Positions 53,601 to 64,000 of a DNA stretch of 64,000 bases are shown here, one piece after another. Every line of letters begins with the position of its first letter. Positions within the stretch are counted from its first letter, which is position 1. The stretch spans positions 620,001-684,000 of the forward strand of contig OZ024940.1 in assembly GCA_964017235.1 (NCBI GenBank), given 5' to 3'. This DNA comes from Sabellastarte sp. h YS-2021. Lineage: Eukaryota; Annelida; Polychaeta; Sabellida; Sabellidae. The translations under genes were made by a program, and so were the position numbers. The notes below the pieces were generated by a model. It was not told the origin of the DNA. It was given only the letters and a program-made list of their open reading frames with translations, and ran no database searches.

Positions 53601-55561
53601 TGTCATACATGTGTAGATACCTTACCATCGAGTACGCCAAATTTGGTCATTCCGAGGGACACCAATTTTTTTCCACCAATGGATGGAGGGGTCCAGTCTG
53701 AGTCTATACAATACAACAGGGTAGGGTCTAAAGACCTTAAGTTGGCAGATATGAGCACAAACAGTATTTCCCATTGATTTTAAATGGGGAATTTGTCATG
53801 CATACACACTAGTACAGTTGCCTTACCACCGAGTACGCCAAATTTGGACGTTCCGAGGGACACCAATTTTTTTCCACCAATAGATAGAGGGGTCCAGTCT
53901 GAGTCTATACAATATAACAGGGTAGGGTCTAAAGACCTTAATGTGGCAGATATGACCAGAAACAGTATTTCCCATTGATTTTAAATGGGGAATTTGTCAT
54001 ACATGTGTAGATGCCTTACCATCGAGTACGACAAATTTGGTCGTTCCGAGGGACACCAATTTTTTTCCACCAATGGATGGAGGGGTCCAGTCTGAGTCTA
54101 TACAATATAACAGGGTAGGGTCTAAAGACCTTAAGTTGGCAGATATGAGCAGAAACAGTATTTCCCATTGATTTTAAATGGGGAATTTGTCATGCATACA
54201 CACTAGTACAGTTGCCTTACCACCGAGTACGCCAAATTTGGACGTTCCGAGGGACACCAATTTTTTTCCACCAATAGATAGAGGGGTCCAGTCTGAGTCT
54301 ATACAATATAACAGGGTAGGGTCTAAAGACCTTAAATCGGCAGATATGAGCAGAAACAGTATTTCCCATTGATTTTGAAATGGGGAATTTGTCATACATG
54401 TGTAGATGCCTTACCATCGAGTACGCCAAATTTGGTCGTTCCGAGGGACACCAATTTTTTTCCACCAATGGATGGAGGGGTCCAGTCTGAGTCTATACAA
54501 TATAACAGGGTAGGGTCTAAAGACCTTAAGTTGGCAGATATGAGCAGAAACAGTATTTCCCATTGATTTTAAATGGGGAATTTGTCATGCATACACACTA
54601 GTACAGTTGCCTTACCACCGAGTACGCCAAATTTGGTCGTTCCGAGGGACACCAATTTTTTTCCACCAATAGATAGAAGGGTCCAGTCTGAGTCTATACA
54701 ATATAACAGGGTAGGGTCTAAAGATCTTAATGTGGCAGATATGACCAGAAACAGTATTTCCCATTGATTTTAAATGGGGAATTTGTCATACATGTGTAGA
54801 TACCTTACCATCGAGTACGCCAAATTTGGTCGTTCCGAGGGACACCAATTTTTTTCCACCAATGGATGGAGGGGTCCAGTCTGAGTATATACAATACAAC
54901 AGGGTAGGGTCTAAAGACCTTAAGTTGGCAGATATGAGCAGAAACAGTATTTCCCATTGATTTTAAATGGGGAATTTGTCATGCATACACACTAGTACAG
55001 TTGCCTTACCACCAAGTACGCCAAATTTGGTCGTTCCGAGGGACACCAATTTTTTTCCACCAATAGATAGAGGGGTCCAGTTTGAGTCTATACAATATAA
55101 CAGGGTAGGGTCTAAAGACCTTAAATCGGCAGATATGAGCAGAAACAGTATTTCCCATTGATTTTAAATGGGGAATTTGTCATGCATACACACTAGTACA
55201 GTTGCCTTACCACCGAGTACGCCAAATTTGGACGTTCCGAGGGACACCAATTTTTTTCCACCAATAGATAGAGGGGTCCAGTCTGAGTCTATACAATATA
55301 ACAGGGTAGGGTCTAAAGACCTTAATGTGGCAGATATGACCAGAAACAGTATTTCACATTGATTTTAAATGGGGAATTTGTCATACATGTGTAGATGCCT
55401 TACCATCGAGTACGCCAAATTTGGTCGTTCCGAGGGACACCAATTTTTTTCCACCAATGGATGGAGGGGTCCAGTCTGAGTCTATACAATATAACAGGGT
55501 AGGGTCTAAAGACCTTAAGTTGGCAGATATGAGCAGAAACAGTATTTCCTATTGATTTCAA
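50625..55561 (+). repeat. HOR with 2,372-bp offset (12 monomers), first two copies
   Basis: The CCTATT/AATAGG junction and the L units after it start at 50818 and 53190, and again at 55562, exactly 2,372 bp apart. Within the second copy a 200-bp L unit (53391, T6 instead of T7) and a 202-bp L unit (54178, with TTTTGAAATGG at its end) cancel out. The block 50625-52200 also matches 45422-46997 once the SINE is discounted, and 52201-52988 matches 54178-54966. No gene lies in this stretch. Confidence 0.83.
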
Positions 55562-57137
55562 ATAGGGAATTTGTCATGCATACACACTAGTACAGTTGCC
55601 TTACCACCGAGTACGCCAAATTTGGTCGTTCCGAAGGACACCAATTTTTTTCCACCAATAGATAGAGGGGTCCAGTCTGAGTCTATACAATATAACAGGG
55701 TAGGGTCTAAAGACCTTAAATCGGCAGATATGAGCAGAAACAGTATTTCCCATTGATTTTAAATGGGGAATTTGTCATGCATACACACTAGTACAGTTGC
55801 CTTACCACCGAGTACGCCAAATTTGGACATTCCGAGGGACACCAATTTTTTTCCACCAATAGATAGAGGGGTCCAGTCTGAGTCTATACAATATAACAGG
55901 GTAGGGTCTAAAGATCTTAATGTGGCAGATATGACCAGAAACAGTATTTCCCATTGATTTTAAATGGGGAATTTGTCATACATGTGTAGATACCTCACCA
56001 TCGAGTACGCCAAATTTGGTCATTCCGAGGGACACCAATTTTTTTCCACCAATGGATGGAGGGGTCCAGTCTGAGTCTATACAATACAACAGGGTAGGGT
56101 CTAAAGACCTTAAGTTGGCAGATATGAGCACAAACAGTATTTCCCATTGATTTTAAATGGGGAATTTGTCATACATGTGTAGATACCTTACCATCGAGTA
56201 CGCCAAATTTGGTCATTCCGAGGGACACCAATTTTTTTCCACCAATGGATGGAGGGGTCCAGTCTGAGTCTATACAATACAACAGGGTAGGGTCTAAAGA
56301 CCTTAAGTTGGCAGATATGAGCACAAACAGTATTTCCCATTGATTTTAAATGGGGAATTTGTCATGCATACACACTAGTACAGTTGCCTTACCACCGAGT
56401 ACGCCAAATTTGGACGTTCCGAGGGACACCAATTTTTTTCCACCAATAGATAGAGGGGTCCAGTCTGAGTCTATACAATATAACAGGGTAGGGTCTAAAG
56501 ACCTTAATGTGGCAGATATGACCAGAAACAGTATTTCCCATTGATTTTAAATGGGGAATTTGTCATACATGTGTAGATGCCTTACCATCGAGTACGACAA
56601 ATTTGGTCGTTCCGAGGGACACCAATTTTTTTCCACCAATGGATGGAGGGGTCCAGTCTGAGTCTATACAATATAACAGGGTAGGGTCTAAAGACCTTAA
56701 GTTGGCAGATATGAGCAGAAACAGTATTTCCCATTGATTTTAAATGGGGAATTTGTCATGCATACACACTAGTACAGTTGCCTTACCACCGAGTACGCCA
56801 AATTTGGACGTTCCGAGGGACACCAATTTTTTTCCACCAATAGATAGAGGGGTCCAGTCTGAGTCTATACAATATAACAGGGTAGGGTCTAAAGACCTTA
56901 ATGTGGCAGATATGACCAGAAACAGTATTTCCCATTGATTTTAAATGGGGCATTTGTCATACATGTGTAGATGCCTTACCATCGAGTACGACAAATTTGG
57001 TCGTTCTGAGGGACACCAATTTTTTTCCACCAATGGATGGAGGGGTCCAGTCTGAGTCTATACAATATAACAGGGTAGGGTCTAAAGACCTTAAGTTGGC
57101 AGATATGAGCAGAAACAGTATTTCCCATTGATTTTAA
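55562..57137 (+). repeat. HOR copy with a duplicated S monomer
   Basis: This follows the 53190 unit, but the S unit at 55964 is immediately repeated at 56157. The two differ by one base that I can see (TACCTCACC against TACCTTACC). Both carry GTCATTCCGAG and GAGCACAAACAG. No gene lies in this stretch. Confidence 0.83.
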
Positions 57138-59131
57138 ATGGGGAATTTGTCATGCATACACACTAGTACAGTTGCCTTACCACCGAGTACGCCAAATTTG
57201 GACGTTCCGAGGGACACCAATTTTTTTCCACCAATAGATCGAGGGGTCCAGTCTGAGTCTATACAATATAACAGGGTAGGGTCTAAAGACCTTAATGTGG
57301 CAGATATGAGCAGAAACAGTATTTCCCATTGATTTTAAATGGGGAATTTGTCATGCATACACACTAGTACAGTTGCCTTACCACCGAGTACGCCAAATTT
57401 GGACGTTCGGAGGGACCCCAATTTTTTTCCACCAATAGATAGAAGGGTCCAGTCTGAGTCTATACAATATAACAGGGTAGGATCTAAAGACCTTAAGTTG
57501 GCAGATATGAGCAGAAACAGTATTTCCCATTGATTTTCAATGGGGAATTTGTCATGCATACACACTAGTACAGTTGCCTTACCACCGAGTACGCCAAATT
57601 TGGACGTTCGGAGGGACACCAATTTTTTTCCACCAATAGATAGAAGGGTCCAGTCTGAGTCTATACAATATAACAGGGTAGGATCTAAAGACCTTAAGTT
57701 GGCAGATATGAGCAGAAACAGTATTTCCCATTGATTTTAAATGGGGAATTTGTCATGCATACACACTAGTACAGTTGCCTTACCACCGAGTACACCAAAT
57801 TTGGACGTTGCGAGGGACACCAATTTTTTTCCACCAATAGATAGAGGGGTCCAGTCTGAGTCTATACAATATAACAGGGTAGGGTCTAAAGACCTTAAAT
57901 CGGCAGATATGAGCAGAAACAGTATTTCCCATTGATTTTAAATGGGGAATTTGTCACACATGTGTAGATGCCTTACCACGGAGTACGCCAAATTTGGTCG
58001 TTCCGAGGGACACCAATTTTTTTCCACCAATAGATAGAGGGGTCCAGTCTGAGTCTGTACAACATAACAGGGTAGGGTCTAAAGACCTTAAGTTGGCAGA
58101 TATGATCAGAAACAGTATTTCCCATTGATTTTAAATCTGGAATTTGTCATGCATACACACTAGTACAGTTGCCTTACCACCAAGTACGCCAAATTTGGTC
58201 GTTCCGAGGGACACCAATTTTTTTCCACCAATAGATAGAGGGGTCCAGTCTGAGTCTATACAATATAACAGGGTAGGGTCTAAAGACCTTAATGTGGCAG
58301 ATATGAGCAGAAACAGTATTTCCCATTGATTTTAAATGGGGAATTTGTCATGCATACACACCAGTACAGTTGCCTTACCACCGAGTACGCCAAATTTGGA
58401 CGTTCCGAGGGACACCAATTTTTTTCCACCAATAGATAGAGGGGTCCAGTCTGAGTCTATACAATATAACAGGGTAGGGTCTAAAGACCTTAAGTTTGCA
58501 GATATGAGCAGAAACAGTATTTCCCATTGATTTTAAATGGGGAATTTGTCATACATGTGTAGATGCCTTACCATCGAGTACGCCAAATTTGGTCGTTCCG
58601 AGGGACACCAATTTTTTTCCACCAATGGATGGAGGGGTCCAGTCTGAGTCTATACAATATAACAGGGTAGGGTCTAAAGACCTTAAGTTGGCAGATATGA
58701 GCAGAAACAGTATTTCCCATTGATTTTAAATGGGGAATTTGTCATGCATACACACTAGTACAGTTGCCTTACCACCGAGTACGCCAAATTTGGACGTTCC
58801 GAGGGACACCAATTTTTTTCCACCAATAGATAGAGGGGTCCAGTCTGAGTCTATACAATATAACAGGGTAGGGTCTAAAGACCTTAATGTGGCAGATATG
58901 AGCAGAAACAGTATTTCCCATTGATTTTAAATGGGGAATTTGTCATGCATACACACTAGTACAGTTGCCTTACCACCGAGTACGCCAAATTTGGACGTTC
59001 CGAGGGACACCAATTTTTTTCCACCAATAGATAGAGGGGTCCAGTGTGAGTCTATACAATATAACAGGGTAGGGTCTAAAGACCTTAAATCGGCAGATAT
59101 GACCAGAAACAGTATTTCCCATTGATTTTAA
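57138..59131 (+). repeat. Displaced copy of sequence from 24-34 kb
   Basis: The L units at 57339-57941 carry GTTCGGAGG / AGAAGGGTCC twice and then GTTGCGAGG, as at 29976-30578. Next come the GTACAACATAAC, GATCAG, TCTGG set and an AAGTTTGCA L unit (58336), matching 32758-33946 at an offset of 25,184 bp. This interrupts the 2,372-bp periodicity on both sides. No gene lies in this stretch. Confidence 0.82.
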
Positions 59132-61101
59132 ATGGGGAATTTGTCATACATGTGTAGATGCCTTACCATCGAGTACGCCAAATTTGGTCGTTCCGAGGAA
59201 CACCAATTTTTTTCCACCAATGGATGGAGGGGTTCAGTCTGAGTCTATACAATATAACAGGGTAGGGTCTAAAGACCTTAAGTTGGCAGATATGAGCAGA
59301 AACAGTATTTCCCATTGATTTTAAATGGGGAATTTGTCATGCATACACACTAGTACAGTTGCCTTACCACCGAGTACGCCAAATTTGGTCGTTCCGAGGG
59401 ACACCAATTTTTTTCCACCAATAGATAGAGTGGTCCAGTCTGAGTCTATACAATATAACAGGGTAGGGTCTAAAGACCTTAAATCGGCAGATATGAGCAG
59501 AAACAGTATTTCCCATTGATTTTAAATGGGGAATTTGTCATGCATACACACTAGTACAGTTGCCTTACCACCGAGTACGCCAAATTTGGACGTTCCGAGG
59601 GACACCAATTTTTTTCCACCAATAGATAGAGGGGTCCAGTCTGAGTCTATACAATATAACAGGGTAGGGTCTAAAGACCTTAATGTGGCAGATATGACCA
59701 GAAACAGTATTTCACATTGATTTTAAATGGGGAATTTGTCATACATGTGTAGATGCCTTACCATCGAGTACGCCAAATTTGGTCGTTCCGAGGGACACCA
59801 ATTTTTTTCCACCAATGGATGGAGGGGTCCAGTCTGAGTCTATACAATATAACAGGGTAGGGTCTAAAGACCTTAAGTTGGCAGATATGAGCAGAAACAG
59901 TATTTCCTATTGATTTCAAATAGGGAATTTGTCATGCATACACACTAGTACAGTTGCCTTACCACCGAGTACGCCAAATTTGGTCGTTCCGAGGGACACC
60001 AATTTTTTTCCACCAATAGATAGAGGGGTCCAGTCTGAGTCTATACAATATAACAGGGTAGGGTCCAAAGACCTTAAATCGGTAGATATGAGCAGAAACA
60101 GTATTTCCCATTGATTTTAAATGGGGAATTTGTCATGCATACACACTAGTACAGTTGCCTTACCACCGAGTACGCCAAATTTGGACATTCCGAGGGACAC
60201 CAATTTTTTTCCACCAATAGATAGAGGGGTCCAGTCTGAGTCTATACAATATAACAGGGTAGGGTCTAAAGATCTTAATGTGGCAGATATGACCAGAAAC
60301 AGTATTTCCCATTGATTTTAAATGGGGAATTTGTCATACATGTGTAGATACCTTACCATCGAGTACGCCAAATTTGGTCATTCCGAGGGACACCAATTTT
60401 TTTCCACCAATGGATGGAGGGGTCCAGTCTGAGTCTATACAATACAACAGGGTAGGGTCTAAAGACCTTAAGTTGGCAGATATGAGCACAAACAGTATTT
60501 CCCATTGATTTTAAATGGGGAATTTGTCATGCATACACACTAGTACAGTTGCCTTACCACCGAGTACGCCAAATTTGGACGTTCCGAGGGACACCAATTT
60601 TTTTCCACCAATAGATAGAGGGGTCCAGTCTGAGTCTATACAATATAACAGGGTAGGGTCTAAAGACCTTAATGTGGCAGATATGACCAGAAACAGTATT
60701 TCCCATTGATTTTAAATGGGGAATTTGTCATACATGTGTAGATGCCTTACCATCGAGTACGACAAATTTGGTCGTTCCGAGGGACACCAATTTTTTTCCA
60801 CCAATGGATGGAGGGGTCCAGTCTGAGTCTATACAATATAACAGGGTAGGGTCTAAAGACCTTAAGTTGGCAGATATGAGCAGAAACAGTATTTCCCATT
60901 GATTTTAAATGGGGAATTTGTCATACATGTGTAGATGCCTTACCATCGAGTACGACAAATTTGGTCGTTCCGAGGGACACCAATTTTTTTCCACCAATGG
61001 ATGGAGGGGTCCAGTCTGAGTCTATACAATATAACAGGGTAGGGTCTAAAGACCTTAAGTTGGCAGATATGAGCAGAAACAGTATTTCCCATTGATTTTA
61101 A
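59132..61101 (+). repeat. Mosaic HOR with a two-monomer deletion and a duplicated S monomer
   Basis: Compared with 33747-35129, the module beginning at 58931 goes straight from an L unit to the S unit with GAGGAACACC and GGTTCAG. It lacks one S plus one L (394 bp, including the GTACACTAAAT unit). The S unit at 60716 is tandemly duplicated at 60909. No gene lies in this stretch. Confidence 0.8.
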
Positions 61102-63473
61102 ATGGGGAATTTGTCATGCATACACACTAGTACAGTTGCCTTACCACCGAGTACGCCAAATTTGGTCGTTCCGAGGGACACCAATTTTTTTCCACCAATA
61201 GATAGAAGGGTCCAGTCTGAGTCTATACAATACAACAGGGTAGGGTCTAAAGACCTTAAGTTGGCAGATATGAGCAGAAACAGTATTTCCTATTGATTTC
61301 AAATAGGGAATTTGTCATGCATACACACTAGTACAGTTGCCTTACCACCGAGTACGCCAAATTTGGTCGTTCCGAGGGACACCAATTTTTTTCCACCAAT
61401 AGATAGAGGGGTCCAGTCTGAGTCTATACAATATAACAGGGTAGGGTCCAAAGACCTTAAATCGGCAGATATGAGCAGAAACAGTATTTCCCATTGATTT
61501 TAAATGGGGAATTTGTCATGCATACACACTAGTACAGTTGCCTTACCACCGAGTACGCCAAATTTGGACATTCCGAGGGACACCAATTTTTTTCCACCAA
61601 TAGATAGAGGGGTCCAGTCTGAGTCTATACAATATAACAGGGTAGGGTCTAAAGATCTTAATGTGGCAGATATGACCAGAAACAGTATTTCCCATTGATT
61701 TTAAATGGGGAATTTGTCATACATGTGTAGATACCTTACCATCGAGTACGCCAAATTTGGTCATTCCGAGGGACACCAATTTTTTTCCACCAATGGATGG
61801 AGGGGTCCAGTCTGAGTCTATACAATACAACAGGGTAGGGTCTAAAGACCTTAAGTTGGCAGATATGAGCACAAACAGTATTTCCCATTGATTTTAAATG
61901 GGGAATTTGTCATGCATACACACTAGTACAGTTGCCTTACCACCGAGTACGCCAAATTTGGACGTTCCGAGGGACACCAATTTTTTTCCACCAATAGATA
62001 GAGGGGTCCAGTCTGAGTCTATACAATATAACAGGGTAGGGTCTAAAGACCTTAATGTGGCAGATATGACCAGAAACAGTATTTCCCATTGATTTTAAAT
62101 GGGGAATTTGTCATACATGTGTAGATGCCTTACCATCGAGTACGACAAATTTGGTCGTTCCGAGGGACACCAATTTTTTTCCACCAATGGATGGAGGGGT
62201 CCAGTCTGAGTCTATACAATACAACAGGGTAGGGTCTAAAGACCTTAAGTTGGCAGATATGAGCACAAACAGTATTTCCCATTGATTTTAAATGGGGAAT
62301 TTGTCATGCATACACACTAGTACAGTTGCCTTACCACCGAGTACGCCAAATTTGGACGTTCCGAGGGACACCAATTTTTTTCCACCAATAGATAGAGGGG
62401 TCCAGTCTGAGTCTATACAATATAACAGGGTAGGGTCTAAAGACCTTAATGTGGCAGATATGACCAGAAACAGTATTTCCCATTGATTTTAAATGGGGAA
62501 TTTGTCATACATGTGTAGATGCCTTACCATCGAGTACGACAAATTTGGTCGTTCCGAGGGACACCAATTTTTTTCCACCAATGGATGGAGGGGTCCAGTC
62601 TCAGTCTATACAATATAACAGGGTAGGGTCTAAAGACCTTAAGTTGGCAGATATGAGCAGAAACAGTATTTCCCATTGATTTTAAATGGGGAATTTGTCA
62701 TGCATACACACTAGTACAGTTGCCTTACCACCGAGTACGCCAAATTTGGACGTTCCGAGGGACACCAATTTTTTTCCACCAATAGATAGAGGGGTCAAGT
62801 CTGAGTCTATACAATATAACAGGGTAGGGTCTAAAGACCTTAATGTGGCAGATATGACCAGAAACAGTATTTCCCATTGATTTTAAATGGGGAATTTGTC
62901 ATACATGTGTAGATGCCTTACCATCGAGTACGACAAATTTGGTCGTTCCGAGGGACACCAATTTTTTTCCACCAATGGATGGAGGGGTCCAGTCTGAGTC
63001 TATACAATATAACAGGGTAGGGTCTAAAGACCTTAAGTTGGCAGATATGAGCAGAAACAGTATTTCCCATTGATTTTAAATGGGGAATTTGTCATGCATA
63101 CACACTAGTACAGTTGCCTTACCACCGAGTACGCCAAATTTGGACGTTCCGAGGGACACCAATTTTTTTCCACCAATAGATAGAGGGGTCCAGTCTGAGT
63201 CTATACAATATAACAGGGTAGGGTCTAAAGACCTTAAATCGGCAGATATGAGCAGAAACAGTATTTCCCATTGATTTTAAATGGGGAATTTGTCATACAT
63301 GTGTAGATGCCTTACCATCGAGTACGCCAAATTTGGTCGTTCCGAGGGACACCAATTTTTTTCCACCAATGGATGGAGGGGTCCAGTCTGAGTCTATACA
63401 ATATAACAGGGTAGGGTCTAAAGACCTTAAGTTGGCAGATATGAGCAGAAACAGTATTTCCCATTGATTTTAA
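61102..63473 (+). repeat. HOR unit D, 2,372 bp (12 monomers: 7 L + 5 S)
   Basis: The order is L L L S L S L S L S L S. It starts with an AGAAGGGTCC L unit whose tail carries CCTATT, followed by the AATAGG unit at 61303. The next copy begins at 63474 with the same pair of markers and is cut by the window end. No gene lies in this stretch. Confidence 0.87.
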
Positions 63474-64000
63474 ATGGGGAATTTGTCATGCATACACACT
63501 AGTACAGTTGCCTTACCACCGAGTACGCCAAATTTGGTCGTTCCGAGGGACACCAATTTTTTTCCACCAATAGATAGAAGGGTCCAGTCTGAGTCTATAC
63601 AATACAACAGGGTAGGGTCTAAAGACCTTAAGTTGGCAGATATGAGCAGAAACAGTATTTCCTATTGATTTCAAATAGGGAATTTGTCATGCATACACAC
63701 TAGTACAGTTGCCTTACCACCGAGTACGCCAAATTTGGTCGTTCCGAGGGACACCAATTTTTTTCCACCAATAGATAGAGGGGTCCAGTCTGAGTCTATA
63801 CAATATAACAGGGTAGGGTCCAAAGACCTTAAATCGGCAGATATGAGCAGAAACAGTATTTCCCATTGATTTTAAATGGGGAATTTGTCATGCATACACA
63901 CTAGTACAGTTGCCTTACCACCGAGTACGCCAAATTTGGACATTCCGAGGGACACCAATTTTTTTCCACCAATAGATAGAGGGGTCCAGTCTGAGTCTAT
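63474..64000 (+). repeat. HOR unit D, next copy, cut by the window edge
   Basis: This repeats 61102-61628 at an offset of 2,372 bp, including AGAAGGGTCC, CAATACAACAGG, the CCTATT/AATAGG junction, GGGTCCAAAG and GGACATTCCG. It ends inside an L monomer begun at 63876. No gene lies in this stretch. Confidence 0.88.

Larger units (their letters stand above)
1..64000 (+). repeat. Satellite DNA array, single family, 201/193-bp monomers in higher-order repeats
   Basis: The same roughly 200-bp unit recurs head to tail across the whole window, always in the same orientation. Taking the A of the ATGGGGAAT phase marker as base 1, I count 321 complete units: 198 long (201 bp) and 123 short (193 bp). There is a partial unit at each edge. 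Only five units deviate by 1 bp: 14513, 17698 and 54178 (+1), 28787 and 53391 (-1). One unit (50166) is split by a SINE. These lengths sum exactly to the window. No unique flank is seen, so the array extends beyond both ends. I do not recognise the monomer as a named satellite. A centromeric, pericentromeric or subtelomeric block is plausible but cannot be told from sequence alone. Confidence 0.98.

Noticed and set aside
28783-57622. Minus-strand open frames of 61-95 codons (for example 28783-28977, 50162-50365, 53387-53581, 54217-54468, 57335-57622)
   Set aside because: They are reverse-strand shadows of the same repeat, opened by chance base changes or 1-bp indels.
80-63869. About 190 near-identical 61-68 residue open frames on the plus strand
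   Set aside because: They follow from the satellite monomer. S units and many L units break the frame, changes are freely non-synonymous, and there is no sign of separate gene structure. I did not list them as coding regions.
1-64000. CRISPR array or prophage-like direct repeats
   Set aside because: The repeats are about 200 bp and contiguous, with no unique spacers and no associated genes. The SINE shows a eukaryotic genome.
1-64000. CENP-B box or other known centromere protein site
   Set aside because: I looked for the TTCGNNNNANNCGGG core on both strands of the monomer. GTCGTTCCGAGGGAC is only superficially similar and does not fit.

Overview
The whole 64,000-base window is one satellite DNA array. 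It holds no host gene that I can support. It is a head-to-tail run of one monomer family, all in the same orientation, in two length classes: a long form (L, 201 bp) and a short form (S, 193 bp). Walking the array from phase marker to phase marker, I count 321 complete monomers (198 L and 123 S). The tail of an S-type monomer lies at positions 1-79 and the head of an L monomer at 63876-64000. The lengths close exactly on 64,000 once five 1-bp indels and one 258-bp insertion are included. L and S differ mainly in one block (20 bp versus 12 bp), with several linked base differences further along.

The monomers are arranged in higher-order repeats (HORs) whose period changes along the window. The offsets are about 3,554 bp (18 monomers) at 1-7.5 kb; 1,383 bp (7) at 6.6-9.4 kb; 2,967 bp (15) at 8.6-13.5 kb; 1,392 and 3,185 bp at 13.5-19.7 kb; mosaic units of 2,179, 1,383 and 3,175 bp at 20-33 kb; 3,361 bp (17) at 33.2-42 kb; 2,179 bp (11) at 41.9-45.6 kb; 1,584 bp (8) at 47.4-50.2 kb; and 2,372 bp (12) at 50.8-64 kb. 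Many units are mosaics, with switch points inside monomers and gain or loss of whole monomers. This is the pattern expected from unequal crossing-over and gene conversion.

The only non-satellite DNA is a 244-bp tRNA-derived SINE at 50324-50567. It carries A and B boxes, a tRNA-unrelated body, an (AAAT)n tail and a perfect 14-bp target-site duplication. Its tRNA-Gly-like head and the conserved-looking end of its body (GTTGAAAGCGACGTAAAAC) resemble SINEs I know from molluscs, especially bivalves. The window therefore probably comes from a mollusc nuclear genome, in a heterochromatic (possibly pericentromeric or subtelomeric) block. The SINE supports the taxon only moderately, and nothing in the sequence fixes the chromosomal position.

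Nearly every L monomer contains a 64-codon open frame (61 where the first ATG is lost). I treat these as by-products of the repeat. Every S monomer lacks the frame, some L monomers carry a stop in it, and much of the variation between copies changes the amino acid. The most thought-provoking signal is a small inverted repeat across each monomer junction. In ten copies it carries a paired base change on both arms that keeps the stem intact.
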